Below are positions 35,323 to 43,946 of a stretch of 64,000 nucleotides of DNA, one piece after another. How positions within the stretch are numbered: the stretch's first letter is position 1; every line of letters begins with the position of its first letter. Source of the DNA: DATENM01 sp045807765 (GTDB taxonomy: Bacteria; Acidobacteriota; Blastocatellia; UBA7656); NCBI GenBank assembly GCA_045807765.1, contig JBJMGU010000234.1:1-64000 (forward strand), written 5' to 3'. A program made the translations under genes and the position numbers. A model generated the notes under the pieces. That model made no database searches. It saw only the letters and a program-made list of their open reading frames with translations, and was not told the origin of the DNA.

Positions 35323-36111
35323 CTAGGGCTCGCGCGGCGGCGGGCCGGCGGCGGGCTCGCTGGCGTCGCTTTCGCGCCGCCGGCGTTGACGTTCGACGGC
35401 ACGCTGGTAATCTTCGCGCGGGTCGCGCCCGGTCGCGTCCCTATACCACGCCGGATGGTGCGTCCACGCCCAGGCGCGCGTCACCGCGCCGCGGGTCATC
35501 GCCTTGAGCGTCCCCGGCTGCCCGACCGTGCTCAGGTAGATGTGAATCCAGATGCCGCCCAGCATAATTAACGCCGAGAGGTCATGCAGCACATAGCCGA
35601 TGGCGACCGCAAGGCGTCCGAAGACTTCCGGGAACCACATGAACAGGCCGGTGATCAAGAGGACGCCCGCGCCGATGACGATCTCCCAGAATTGGAGCTT
35701 CTGGCCGCCGTTGAAAAAGCCGACGTACTCCGGCTCGACCGTGTCGCCGCCCTTGACGTATTCAGGCAGGTGACCGAGCCACTTGCGGTCAGCCGCCGTC
35801 CAACGCATAAGCTGAAGCCAGTTCAAAAACTGAAAGAAGTAGGCGATGACCAATCCTAGCCCAAACCACGGGTGCAAGAGCCGCGTCATCGGCCCGCCGC
35901 CGAACAGCGGCGTCAGCCAGCGGAACAACCAGGGCGAATAGATCGCCAGCCCCGAAAGCAGCGCCAGGAAGAAGAAGATTGCCACCGTCCAGTGCAGGAA
36001 GCGCGTGTAGACGGGATGGCGCAACAACTCGCCTTCATGCACCGTCGTGCGTCCGAGACGACCGAAGCCGCGACGCGCCCGCTCATCGAATTGCTCAACC
36101 GATGTTGTCAT
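35323..36111 (-). CDS. fdnI: formate dehydrogenase cytochrome b556 (gamma) subunit
   Basis: The 262-residue protein has four membrane helices with heme-coordinating His: HPVYTRFLHWTVAIFFFLAL, MTRLLHPWFGLGLVIAY, and VLHDLSALIMLGGIWIHIYL. This is the FdnI/FdoI pattern, in which the subunit passes electrons from the beta subunit to quinone. It is longer than the roughly 215-residue E. coli protein because of N- and C-terminal charged extensions (EDYQRAVERQRRRRESDA). Its ATG overlaps the beta-subunit stop by four bases, so the order alpha-beta-gamma is kept as in fdnGHI. Confidence 0.93.
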   Translation of the reverse strand: MTTSVEQFDERARRGFGRLGRTTVHEGELLRHPVYTRFLHWTVAIFFFLALLSGLAIYSPWLFRWLTPLFGGGPMTRLLHPWFGLGLVIAYFFQFLNWLQLMRWTAADRKWLGHLPEYVKGGDTVEPEYVGFFNGGQKLQFWEIVIGAGVLLITGLFMWFPEVFGRLAVAIGYVLHDLSALIMLGGIWIHIYLSTVGQPGTLKAMTRGAVTRAWAWTHHPAWYRDATGRDPREDYQRAVERQRRRRESDASEPAAGPPPREP

Positions 36112-37007
36112 CGCTCCTCCTCTCGCACGGGGGCTTCGGGCTGCGGCAGCTTCGGGCCGGTGAAGATGTAGTGGAAGAAAACCGCCAGCAACCCCATCAG
36201 CGCGATAAACAGGCCGATGGGCTTGACCAGGTATTTCCAGAAGGTGAAGCTCACAGGGATCTGCGGATTGGCTGGTAATCCGCCATACAATTCCGGCTGG
36301 GTGATGTCGTGCAGCACGTAGAGCACATGCGTGCCGCCGATGGACTGCGGATCGTAGACGCCGGCATTCGGTCGGGGGAACAGCGGGTCGTTGCGTAACT
36401 GCGCGGCGCGCGTTTCGGCCATCGCCTTCATCTCGTCTTTCGTTCCGAAGTGCAGGCAGCCGGTCGGGCAGGCTTTGATACAGGCCGGCTCAAGCCCTGC
36501 ACCGACGCGATCCGAGCAGAGTGTGCACTTGTAGACTTTTTTGGTGACCGTGTTGAAGCGCGGAATGTTGAAAGGGCACCCCGAGACGCAGTACTGGCAG
36601 CCGATGCAGTTCTGTTGTTGGAAATCGACGATGCCGTTGGCGTATTGCACAATCGCTCCATCGGCAGGGCAGGCGCGCAAGCAGCCAGGGTCGGCGCAGT
36701 GCATACATTGATCTTTGCGCATCAGCCACATCAAATTGCCGTCGCCGTCCTGGTGCTCGTTGAACTTGATAAGGTTGTAATAGTTCCACTCGGTCGTCGG
36801 CATCGTCTGGTAGGTGTTATCGAAAACGGTCTCGCGAAATGGGTGGTCGTTCCATTCGACGCAGGCGACCTCGCAGGCTTTGCAGCCGATGCAGGTGGTC
36901 ACATCGATCAGCTTGGCGACCTCCAGTTCGCGCTTGGCGTCACGACCGGGCACGGTGCCGGGATGACCGGAGATGGCTTTGATTTGCAGGGTTCTTTCAA
37001 TGTCCAT
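36108..37007 (-). CDS. fdnH: formate dehydrogenase iron-sulfur (beta) subunit
   Basis: This 299-residue protein has four [4Fe-4S] clusters: DVTTCIGCKACEVACVEWND, MHCADPGCLRACPADGAI, CIGCQYCVSGCPFNIP, and CTLCSDRVGAGLEPACIKAC. A C-terminal membrane helix (LVKPIGLFIALMGLLAVFFH) anchors it to the membrane, as in FdnH/FdxH. It relays electrons from the molybdenum- or tungsten-containing alpha subunit to the heme subunit. It starts 16 bases after the alpha stop and overlaps the gamma start. Confidence 0.95.
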   Translation of the reverse strand: MDIERTLQIKAISGHPGTVPGRDAKRELEVAKLIDVTTCIGCKACEVACVEWNDHPFRETVFDNTYQTMPTTEWNYYNLIKFNEHQDGDGNLMWLMRKDQCMHCADPGCLRACPADGAIVQYANGIVDFQQQNCIGCQYCVSGCPFNIPRFNTVTKKVYKCTLCSDRVGAGLEPACIKACPTGCLHFGTKDEMKAMAETRAAQLRNDPLFPRPNAGVYDPQSIGGTHVLYVLHDITQPELYGGLPANPQIPVSFTFWKYLVKPIGLFIALMGLLAVFFHYIFTGPKLPQPEAPVREEER

Positions 37008-37022
37008 CGGGCTGCCTCTCTT

Positions 37023-40000
37023 TCATGCTTTCTCGATTTTCACGAGGAAGCCTTTGAACTCCGGCGTGTAGGCGTTCGGGTCCATCACCGTCGGCGACAG
37101 CAGGTTGGTCGGGTCGAGCGCCGTCTTGCCCTCGTCTTCCTTGATGCCGCGATAGCCCCAGTGGATGGGGATGCCGATCTGGTAAATCTTTTTACCGTCG
37201 ATCATCATCGGCTTGATGCGCCGCGTCACCAGCGCTTTGGCGACGTAAGAATTGCGCGCGCTGGTGACGCGGACTGTTTCACCACCGCGCAGGCCCATCT
37301 CATCGGCAAGCTCGGCGGGAATCTCGACGAACGGCTCCGGCACCAGCTCGACGCTCATCGGGTTGTTCTTCGTCCAGTAGTGATAGTGCTCCGTCAGCCG
37401 ATAAGTGGTGCAGACCACATCGAAGCCCTGGTCGGGCGTGCCATACTTGTCCATGTCTGTCTTGAACTTCTTGACCACCGGGTTGGTAGATTGCGCCGGA
37501 TGCAGCGGGTTGGCGATCGGGCTTTCAATCGGCTCGTAGTGTTCGGGGAAAGGCCCTTCGGCAAAAGCCGCCAGCGGCGCGAAGATGCGCCCGACGCCTT
37601 CGGGGTTCATGATGAACGGCCCCATATGCTCGGCAGGCTTCGAGTCCACCTTGAAGTCGGGCACATCGTTGCCAACCCAGCGCCCCGCCGATTCGTTCCA
37701 CCAGACCTGCTTGCGTTCCGTGTCCCAGGGCTTGCCCGTCGGGTCGCACGAGGCGCGGTTGTACATCACGCGACGATTCGCCGGCCACGACCATGCCCAG
37801 TTGGCGTAGACGCCGAGTCCCGACGGGTCGTCGGTGCCGCGCCGCTGCGACTGCGCCCCGGCTTCAGTCCATGAGCCGCTGTAGAGCCAGTTGCCGCACA
37901 TGGTCGTGCCGTCGTCGCGCAGCCAGGCGAAGCCCGGCAATTGCTGACCGGCTTTGACCGTAACGCCGGGCTGTTTCTCGTCGGTGAGGTCGGCGAGCGC
38001 CCGGCCATTGATCTCTTTGGCGACTTCGGCGAGCGGCGGGTTGGTCGGGTTCGAGTAAGCCCAACTGGCGTTAAGGATCGCGTCAGGAAACTTGCCGCCC
38101 TCCTTCTGGTAAAGCTCGCGCACCTTTAAAAAGATTCGCGCCAGAATCTCCTGATCCATCCGTGCCTGCCCCGGAGTCGGCAGCGCGATGTACTTCCATT
38201 GCAGCCAGCGCGCCGAGTTGACGAAGGTGCCGTCCTTTTCGGCAAACCCGGCGCCCGGCAGGCGGTAGACCGCCGTCTTGATATTCTTCATCTCGTCGGG
38301 GGTGATGCCCGGCGAGCGCCAGAACTCGCTCGTCTCGTCGGCAAAGATTTCGCAGACGACCAGCCAGTCGGCCTTCTTTAAGGCTTCGATATTCTTCTGC
38401 GAGTTCGGGCCGATCATCACGCCGTTCATGCCGAAGGCGATGTGGCCCTTGACTTCGCCTGTGTACATGCGATCCCACATCTCGACCCAGGAATAGCGCC
38501 GGTCGATCTTCGGCAGATAGTGGAAAGCGAAATCGTTCTCTTTCTTCGCCGCGTCGCCGAAGGTGGCTTTGAGGTACGACACCATGAACTTTGGCGTGTT
38601 CGACCAGTAATTATACGAATCCCATTCGCTGGGCTTTGAGACGGTCGGCGTCGTGCGCTTGAGATAAGTCGCCAGGTCGCTGTCGGTCGGGTTCGGCATC
38701 TTCAGGTAGCCGGGAAAGATGTCGAAGACGCCGCCCATGTCTGTGGCGCCCTGAATATTCGAGTGGCCGCGCAGCGCATTGACCCCGCCACCGGCACGCC
38801 CGACGTTGCCGAGCAGCAGTTGCAGGATGGCCGCCGCGCGGATGATCTGTGTGCCGAAGGTGTGCTGCGTCCAACCGACGGCGTAGATGATCGTCGCCGC
38901 CTTCTTCATGTCGCCATCCTTGCGCACGGAGGTGAAGAGGTCGGCGGCTCTGAGGAACTGGTCGCGCGCGATGCCGGTGATGCGCTCGACCATCTCCGGC
39001 GTATAGCGCGCGTACTGCTGCTTGAGCAGTTGAAAGACCGAGCGTGGGTTCTGAAGCGACAGATCATAGGCGGTGTTGGGCGGGAGCGGCGGCGGCGGGT
39101 TGGGGCCACCTTGCCCGGATGCGCCCGGCCCGCCGGCGGCCTGATGGCCGCCGCCGAGCGGCCCCTGGCCGCCATTGCTCTTTTCTTTCGACGCGCCGTC
39201 GGGCTGCCTTCCGCCGCCTTGCGCCGACCCTTTCTTCTGCTCGAAGTGCGACGCGACTTGCTGTCCCGCCTGATGTTGTTCGCCAGTCGTCGACGTCGAA
39301 GCTTGACCGCCGGCGGCAGAGGTTACCGACGCAGAACCGGCTCCCGCAGCCGATTGTGCGGCAGCAGGCGTCATGTTGCCGCCCTCCTGGTAATTCCACG
39401 TCGCCTTGTCGTAAACCTGCGTGTTGGCATCGAAGCCTGAAAAAAGTCCCTCTTCAGGCAGTTCGAATCCGTCCTTGATGATGAAGGCGGCGTTGGTGTA
39501 ATGCTTGAGGTAATCCCAGGCAATACGGTTATTGTTGATCGCGTAGTTGATCAAGCCGCCGAGGAAAGCGATGTCTGAGCCGGCGCGGATCTGTAAGAAG
39601 AGGTCGGCGACCGCCGCCGTGCGCGTGAAGCGCGGGTCGACGACGATCATCTTGGCGTTGCGGTTGCGCTTGGCTTCGACCGGCCACTTGAAGCCGCAGG
39701 GGTGGTTCTCGGCGGGGTTGCCGCCCATGATCAACATCATGTCGGTGTTCTTGATATCGATCCAGCCGTTGGTCATCGCGCCGCGCCCGAAAGTTGGTCC
39801 CAAACTTGAGACCGTCGGGCCATGTCAAACACGGGCCTGGGTTTCGAAATAGACCACCCCGAGGCTGCGCATCGCCTTGACGGCGAGGTAATTCAACTCG
39901 TTGGTGTCGGTGCAGCCGCCGGCCCAACCGATGCCTTCGCAGCGATTGACGGTGCGCCCTTGCGCGTCCTTTTCGATGAAGGTTTCGTCGCGCGTCTTCT

Positions 40001-40406
40001 TGATCAGCCGGGCGATCTCATTGATGGCATCATCCCACGAGATGTCTTGCCAGTCGGTCGCGCCCGGACGCCGCACCTGCGGTTTCATCAAGCGGCGTTC
40101 ATTGAGAATGTCCTGCTCAAGCGAAGCGCCCTTTGGGCAGAGCGTGCCGCGGTTGATCGGATGATCGGGATCGCCTTCGACGTGGACGACCTGCGGCGTC
40201 GAATTCTTGCCCTTGTCGCTCAGTGTATGGATGATGACGCCGCAACTAACCGAGCAGTATGGGCAAGTCGAGCGCGTTTCAGAAGTGCGCTCAATCTTCA
40301 GCGCTTGCGTCTGCGCGTAGACCGGCGCGAGATTGAAGCCAAAAGCCGACAGCCCGGCGCTGCCGGCGAGCGTGGCTTTAATGAACGTTCTCCTGGAGAC
40401 TTCCAT
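37023..40406 (-). CDS. fdnG: selenocysteine-containing formate dehydrogenase alpha subunit (UGA read-through)
   Basis: Two adjacent open frames in the same register are separated by a single in-frame TGA at 39,825-39,827. The residues around it read TQARV-U-HGPTVSSLG then PTFGRGAMTNGW, exactly the setting of selenocysteine in E. coli FdnG, so I join them into one gene of 1,127 residues with Sec194. It starts at the ATG after a GGAGG box and has a twin-Arg signal (SRRTFIKATLAGSAG) and an N-terminal [4Fe-4S] motif (CPYCSVSCG ... CPKG). Molybdopterin-domain segments follow (GGNPAENHPCGFKW, VVDPRFTRTAAVAD, GGGVNALRGHSNIQGATDMG). Between residues about 341 and 446 lies a Gly/Ala/Gln/Pro-rich insertion absent from E. 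coli FdnG. The enzyme oxidises formate in the periplasm. Confidence 0.95.
39796..39813 (-). promoter_or_regulatory. candidate bacterial SECIS hairpin in fdnG
   Basis: On the coding strand, GGTCTC and GGGACC flank the six-base loop AAGTTT, giving a six-pair stem with one G-U pair. The hairpin begins 11 bases after the selenocysteine TGA and its loop about 17 bases after it, within the window used by bacterial SelB. A G is in the loop at its third position. This is what a bSECIS should look like, but pairing has not been computed beyond this stem. Confidence 0.6.
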
Positions 40407-40489
40407 GATGACCTCCGTTGCTTGGCCGCCGCATGCACGTGCGGGCGGGTTGCAAGGTGGGCGCAGGCCGACACCTTGCTGTGTGGCAA

Positions 40490-41278
40490 TCATAGCCCGA
40501 CGAGGTTCAATTCAATCTTCGTATAACCATGCTCGCGCGCCCACAGATCGAGCGCGGCAGCGGCAATCTCATCAACCAGCGGCGCGGCGACACCAAGCCG
40601 CGTGAGATCGACGCCTTTAATATAATGGCCGCAGGTGTCGCATGATTCGACGCGAAGATGATCGTATTCCGGCGTGTGGAAATAGGCGAGTTGCGCAGGG
40701 CGCTCTTCGCCGCAGTTGGCGCAGACGACGCGACGGAAAGTCCAGACCGACAGGCAGGTCGAGCAGAGCAGGTGCCGACCTCCGCCATCGCCGCCTGCAT
40801 CCTGGGGCTTCAGCACAGAAAGTTGCGGTTTGCCTGCGCAGAATGGGCAGCGATTCTCGCCGCTTTCTAAGTTTCGCTCTGCCGGCTTGCGGTCAATCTC
40901 GGCAAGCCGGCAGACGTATGGTTGCAGGAAGGCCTTGGCAAAGAACTGCGTGTCGGAGGGCGCCTGCCAATATCGCAGCAGCAATTCATTCTGATCTTCC
41001 CTGCTCATCTGCTTGAGACGGCGCGCTTGGTCGGCGAGCTGCGCCGGCCCACTGGCCGCAACCATCTCCAGCAGTGGGCGTAAGGCCGGACAGAGGTCGT
41101 TGATATCCTGCGCCAGCGATCCCGAAGGGTGCCAGTCGCGCCGACCGCAAATGAACCCGTAGACTTGCTGCTGCGTGCCAAGCAGCCTGGCGTAAAAGGT
41201 CAACAGCTCTGCCACGTCACGGCTTTGTGTTCGCAGCAGGTCCGCACGCTTAATCAGGGTGTCCCAGGCGACTTTCAT
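40490..41278 (-). CDS. fdhE: formate dehydrogenase accessory protein FdhE
   Basis: The 262-residue protein has four CxxC pairs in its C-terminal half: CPFC, CSTC, CANC and CDTC, which in FdhE form rubredoxin-like iron sites. The N-terminal half is helical. FdhE is needed for activity of Tat-exported respiratory formate dehydrogenases, not for their transport. Its start shares a base with the stop of the upstream small membrane protein gene (TAATG), and it precedes fdnG by about 83 bases. Confidence 0.93.
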   Translation of the reverse strand: MKVAWDTLIKRADLLRTQSRDVAELLTFYARLLGTQQQVYGFICGRRDWHPSGSLAQDINDLCPALRPLLEMVAASGPAQLADQARRLKQMSREDQNELLLRYWQAPSDTQFFAKAFLQPYVCRLAEIDRKPAERNLESGENRCPFCAGKPQLSVLKPQDAGGDGGGRHLLCSTCLSVWTFRRVVCANCGEERPAQLAYFHTPEYDHLRVESCDTCGHYIKGVDLTRLGVAAPLVDEIAAAALDLWAREHGYTKIELNLVGL

Positions 41279-41520
41279 TAGACCCTTCTCGTGTTGCTAT
41301 TCGGCACGGGCGGCGGCACATCAGTCGGCACAGGCTGATACCACGGGACGAGCACGTAGGCGACGAACAAGTAAAGGAACAGCACGAACAGCACCCAGAT
41401 GAGCCAGCCCCAGACCGACGCCGGGTGGCGTGGCCGCAAGGAGCCCCACCTGCGTCGATTCTGGTCGACAGCATGGCCCGCTTCCGGGTGCACCTGACCG
41501 GTGATGTCTCGGTTAGACAT
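41278..41520 (-). CDS. small single-pass membrane protein of the FDH operon
   Basis: The 80-residue product has a basic N-terminal part, one strongly hydrophobic helix (WGWLIWVLFVLFLYLFVAYV, residues about 37-56) and a Pro-rich tail (QPVPTDVPPPVP). There is no known family that I recognise. It overlaps the upstream Pro-rich ORF and is joined to fdhE by a TAATG junction, which argues that it is translated and co-regulated with the formate dehydrogenase genes. A role in assembly or anchoring of the complex is possible. Confidence 0.65.
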   Translation of the reverse strand: MSNRDITGQVHPEAGHAVDQNRRRWGSLRPRHPASVWGWLIWVLFVLFLYLFVAYVLVPWYQPVPTDVPPPVPNSNTRRV

Positions 41521-41683
41521 CGGCTTTCTCCTGCGGCATGTTTTTTCGCCGCTCGTCCGGCAGTTCAGGCGTCGGGATTATGTCCGACGGTGGCTCTGCC
41601 GGCTCAGGCCCCGGCGGCAGCAGATCACCCGGCGGCGGCGCGACCGGCGGCTCGGGCTTCGGCAGTTCGCACATCAGCGGCAT
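41513..41683 (-). CDS. small Pro-rich protein at the head of the FDH operon
   Basis: The 56-residue product is extremely rich in Pro, Glu and Asp (for example PKPEPPVAPPPGDLLPPG). I use the ATG at 41,683 because a GGAGG box lies eight bases upstream of it. Its stop overlaps the start of the small membrane protein gene by eight bases. No domain is recognised and the protein is probably disordered. It could be a leader peptide whose translation affects the downstream genes, or an interaction partner. Confidence 0.5.
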   Translation of the reverse strand: MPLMCELPKPEPPVAPPPGDLLPPGPEPAEPPSDIIPTPELPDERRKNMPQEKADV

Positions 41684-41711
41684 AAGCCGGCCCTCCACCC
41701 ACACGTAATAA

Positions 41712-41743
41712 GCCCGGCCACATGGTTGATCATGTGGCCGGGC
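41712..41743. repeat. 13-bp perfect inverted repeat in FDH leader
   Basis: GCCCGGCCACATG and CATGTGGCCGGGC pair perfectly around the loop GTTGAT. It lies about 16 bases upstream of the ribosome-binding site of the Pro-rich ORF, between the Crp/Fnr gene and the FDH operon. There is no T-run on the minus strand, so it is not a simple terminator for the Crp gene in that direction; on the plus strand a T-rich tract follows at a short distance. It may end transcription, act as an mRNA stabiliser or bind a protein. Confidence 0.7.
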
Positions 41744-42103
41744 CGCCTTTGTCGTTTTACAATTTCCCTTTGCTTGATCTCGCCTACCATAACGCGCGCC
41801 TTCCGGTTTTCCCGTTTGGCAATTTAATCACTTAGCGTCCGGTAAGGCTGGCCTCGGTGAGTCATATTGAAAATGCCCGAGGCGAGCTCGATAAAACTAT
41901 TGCAGAACAAAGAACATTGTTTTTATGTACAGATTGTACTGAACTGAACGGCGGAGGTCAATGCAATTGCAGATGAGATGAAAACAAAGGACGGCTGGTC
42001 TCAAGCAGACTGGCGCACCAGGAGATGATCCAGGTTGAGTATTCCTAAGCTGCTTCCGAGGGTTACAGCCTTTGTCGCTCTTATGTCCGAGCGCATCTCA
42101 GCA
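41744..42103. other. intergenic region between Crp/Fnr gene and FDH operon
   Basis: About 360 bases without a gene. It holds the ATGTAC-N5-GTACT element at 41,925 and locally AT-rich DNA at 41,890-41,950, suitable for a promoter of the formate dehydrogenase operon on the minus strand. Confidence 0.55.
41925..41940. promoter_or_regulatory. GTAC-N5-GTAC palindrome, candidate operator
   Basis: ATGTAC, AGATT, GTACT form a palindrome (GTACA-GAT-TGTAC is exact). The same layout occurs once more in the window at 45,639, upstream of the Mla-type operon. Both copies precede minus-strand operons and flank the Crp/Fnr gene region. Confidence 0.4.
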
Positions 42104-42790
42104 TCACCTTTTCATTGAATGATCGTAATAATCTTTGATGGTGCGGTAACAATGGCACGACACCTTTTCCAGGCCATCCCCATCAAGGATGTCAATATCG
42201 CCTCGATAGTAGCGAATCAGTCCCGCCTTTTGCAGGTTGCCAGCCGCCGTCGTGATGTGCGGGCGCGGCGTCCCGACCATCTTTGAGAGGAATTCCTGCG
42301 TCAGGTAGAAATTTCCCGCCCCGACGTGGTCGCGGATCCGCAACAGCCACCGGGCCAGCCGCCTTTCGGTGTCGTGGAACCGGTTGCAGGCGATGGAGTA
42401 GGTTGCCTGGCATAACAGAGTGTAGGTGTAGAGGTGGAGTAGCCCATGCAACACGTTGTCCTGGGCAGCGGCCTTTTGGAAATCCTTCACCCTGATTCTC
42501 ATCGCTTCGCCCGCTACTTGCACAATGGCAAGGTTGTACATCTTATTAATGCCTAAGAAGACGGCTGCCCCGGCTATCCCTTCGTTCCCTACCGTACCGA
42601 CTTCAATGCTACGGTCATCAATGCAACCGAGCATCGAGACGACACCGGCAGTGGGAAAATAGACGAAGCGAGTGGCCTGCTCTGGCTTGTGGAGGACATC
42701 TCCCTGGTTCAGGGGAACACGCTCGGTCTGCTTCAAGAGTGATGTTCGTTCTCTAGGCGGAAGGGCCGCCAGAATCTGGTTTTCGCTCAC
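42104..42790 (-). CDS. Crp/Fnr-family transcriptional regulator
   Basis: The 228-residue protein starts at GTG after AAAGGAAAG. Its N-terminal cyclic-nucleotide-binding-like beta-roll (FVYFPTAGVVSMLGCIDDRS, VGNEGIAGAAVFL) precedes a dimerisation helix and a C-terminal winged HTH (LTQEFLSKMVGTPRPHITTA). The FNR Cys cluster needed for an oxygen-sensing iron-sulfur centre is absent, so it probably is not an FNR-type sensor. It stands alone between the FDH and Mla-type operons. Confidence 0.92.
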   Translation of the reverse strand: MSENQILAALPPRERTSLLKQTERVPLNQGDVLHKPEQATRFVYFPTAGVVSMLGCIDDRSIEVGTVGNEGIAGAAVFLGINKMYNLAIVQVAGEAMRIRVKDFQKAAAQDNVLHGLLHLYTYTLLCQATYSIACNRFHDTERRLARWLLRIRDHVGAGNFYLTQEFLSKMVGTPRPHITTAAGNLQKAGLIRYYRGDIDILDGDGLEKVSCHCYRTIKDYYDHSMKR

Positions 42791-42828
42791 TATATCTTTC
42801 CTTTCGGATGCCGGGGCATCTTCCGCGA

Positions 42829-43944
42829 CTATCTGTTTTTCGCTTGCATCGCGGTATGGCTGGCCGCCGAGTAGACGACGACCGCCACACGCCCCCCCTT
42901 GTCTGTGGCCTTAGCGTCCTCTCCCGCGCCCATCGTCTTGATGCGTGAGTCGTCCACTCTATACCTCTGAGCGAGGTACTGCCGCACGACCATCGCCCGC
43001 GCTTGCGAGAGCTTCAAGTTGGCTTCTTTCTCGCCCATCGCACCGGTGTTCGCCACGACGACGGCAACGCCGTACGGGTTGCTTTCCAGATAAGCCCCGA
43101 CCTGGTTCAACAACTTCTCTTTGCCGAGCTTCGCCTTGTCCGGCTTCTCGAAGAGGTCTTTGCCATCGAAGACGAACTGCTTCAGCGGCGACTGGTCGGG
43201 AAGTTTGCTGACGGCGTGGGCGGTCAGCTGCGAGGAATCGAAGTATCCGCGACTCTTAAAAAACCCTTTGAGGAAGAAGTTATGCTTGAGGGCTTCCATG
43301 TCTTCGTTGAAAGAAGTCACGCCAGCCTGGGCCTTGGCAACGGTCGATTGCAGGCCACTGTACATCGAGCGGTCATTGACGAGCGCGCCAATTGTCCCCT
43401 GGCCGTCGTTGATCTTGCCGGTGATGGCCCGCAGATAATCGCTCGCCTGGGTGACGTTGGCAATTGCGACCTTGGACGCATCAATGGCTTCCTTCGCCGA
43501 GTCGATCACCTCGCCGGCATGCTTTGCCAGGTCGGAGTAGTCGAGCGGCGGGCGGCCCGCAATCGTGTCGCCATCGCGCACCGGTTCAGCTTCTGTGGAA
43601 CCGAACGAGACAGCCACATACTTGTTGCCGAGCAGCCCTTCGGTTTCGATTGAAGCGGCGGAGTCCTTCTTGATCACCTCCCGCGTCGCCTGCTCAAGCG
43701 CCATCTCGACCGTCACCTGGTCATCGGGCTGATGCGGCAGGTTGATCTTCTCGACGGTGCCGATGCGCACACCGCCGGCGCGCACCGGCGCGCCTTCCTC
43801 AAGCCCGGCGACGGTGTTGAAAGGCGCGTTGAGGCGGTAAGTCCGCTTAAAGATGAATTGCTTGCCGCCGATCAGGAAGACCATCACGCCGAATACGATC
43901 AGCGCCAAGAGAATGAATGCCCCAAGACGTACGGTGCTAGACAT
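42829..43944 (-). CDS. MlaD/MCE-domain protein with C-terminal OmpA-like domain
   Basis: About 371 residues. An N-terminal membrane helix (LGAFILLALIVFGVMVFLIG) is followed by an MCE/MlaD domain (AGLEEGAPVRAGGVRIGTVEK, SIETEGLLGNKYVAVSFG), a helical region, and a C-terminal OmpA/MotB-type fold (GVAVVVANTGAMGEKEANLK, LSQARAMVVRQYLAQRY, VDDSRIKTMGAGE). The ATG at 43,944 is preferred because it is seven bases after GGAGG. MCE proteins form the periplasmic substrate channel of lipid ABC transporters; an OmpA-like module could hold it to peptidoglycan, which is not part of E. coli MlaD. Confidence 0.9.
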   Translation of the reverse strand: MSSTVRLGAFILLALIVFGVMVFLIGGKQFIFKRTYRLNAPFNTVAGLEEGAPVRAGGVRIGTVEKINLPHQPDDQVTVEMALEQATREVIKKDSAASIETEGLLGNKYVAVSFGSTEAEPVRDGDTIAGRPPLDYSDLAKHAGEVIDSAKEAIDASKVAIANVTQASDYLRAITGKINDGQGTIGALVNDRSMYSGLQSTVAKAQAGVTSFNEDMEALKHNFFLKGFFKSRGYFDSSQLTAHAVSKLPDQSPLKQFVFDGKDLFEKPDKAKLGKEKLLNQVGAYLESNPYGVAVVVANTGAMGEKEANLKLSQARAMVVRQYLAQRYRVDDSRIKTMGAGEDAKATDKGGRVAVVVYSAASHTAMQAKNR

Positions 43945-43946
43945 GA

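Noticed and set aside
36450..37874. Plus-strand open frame of 474 codons opposite the formate dehydrogenase genes
   Set aside because: Antisense of two strongly supported subunits; composition is a GC-rich shadow.
39804..39830. Formate dehydrogenase large subunit as a broken gene
   Set aside because: Both sides of the TGA are in the same frame and match the Sec site of FdnG, so this is selenocysteine read-through rather than a pseudogene.
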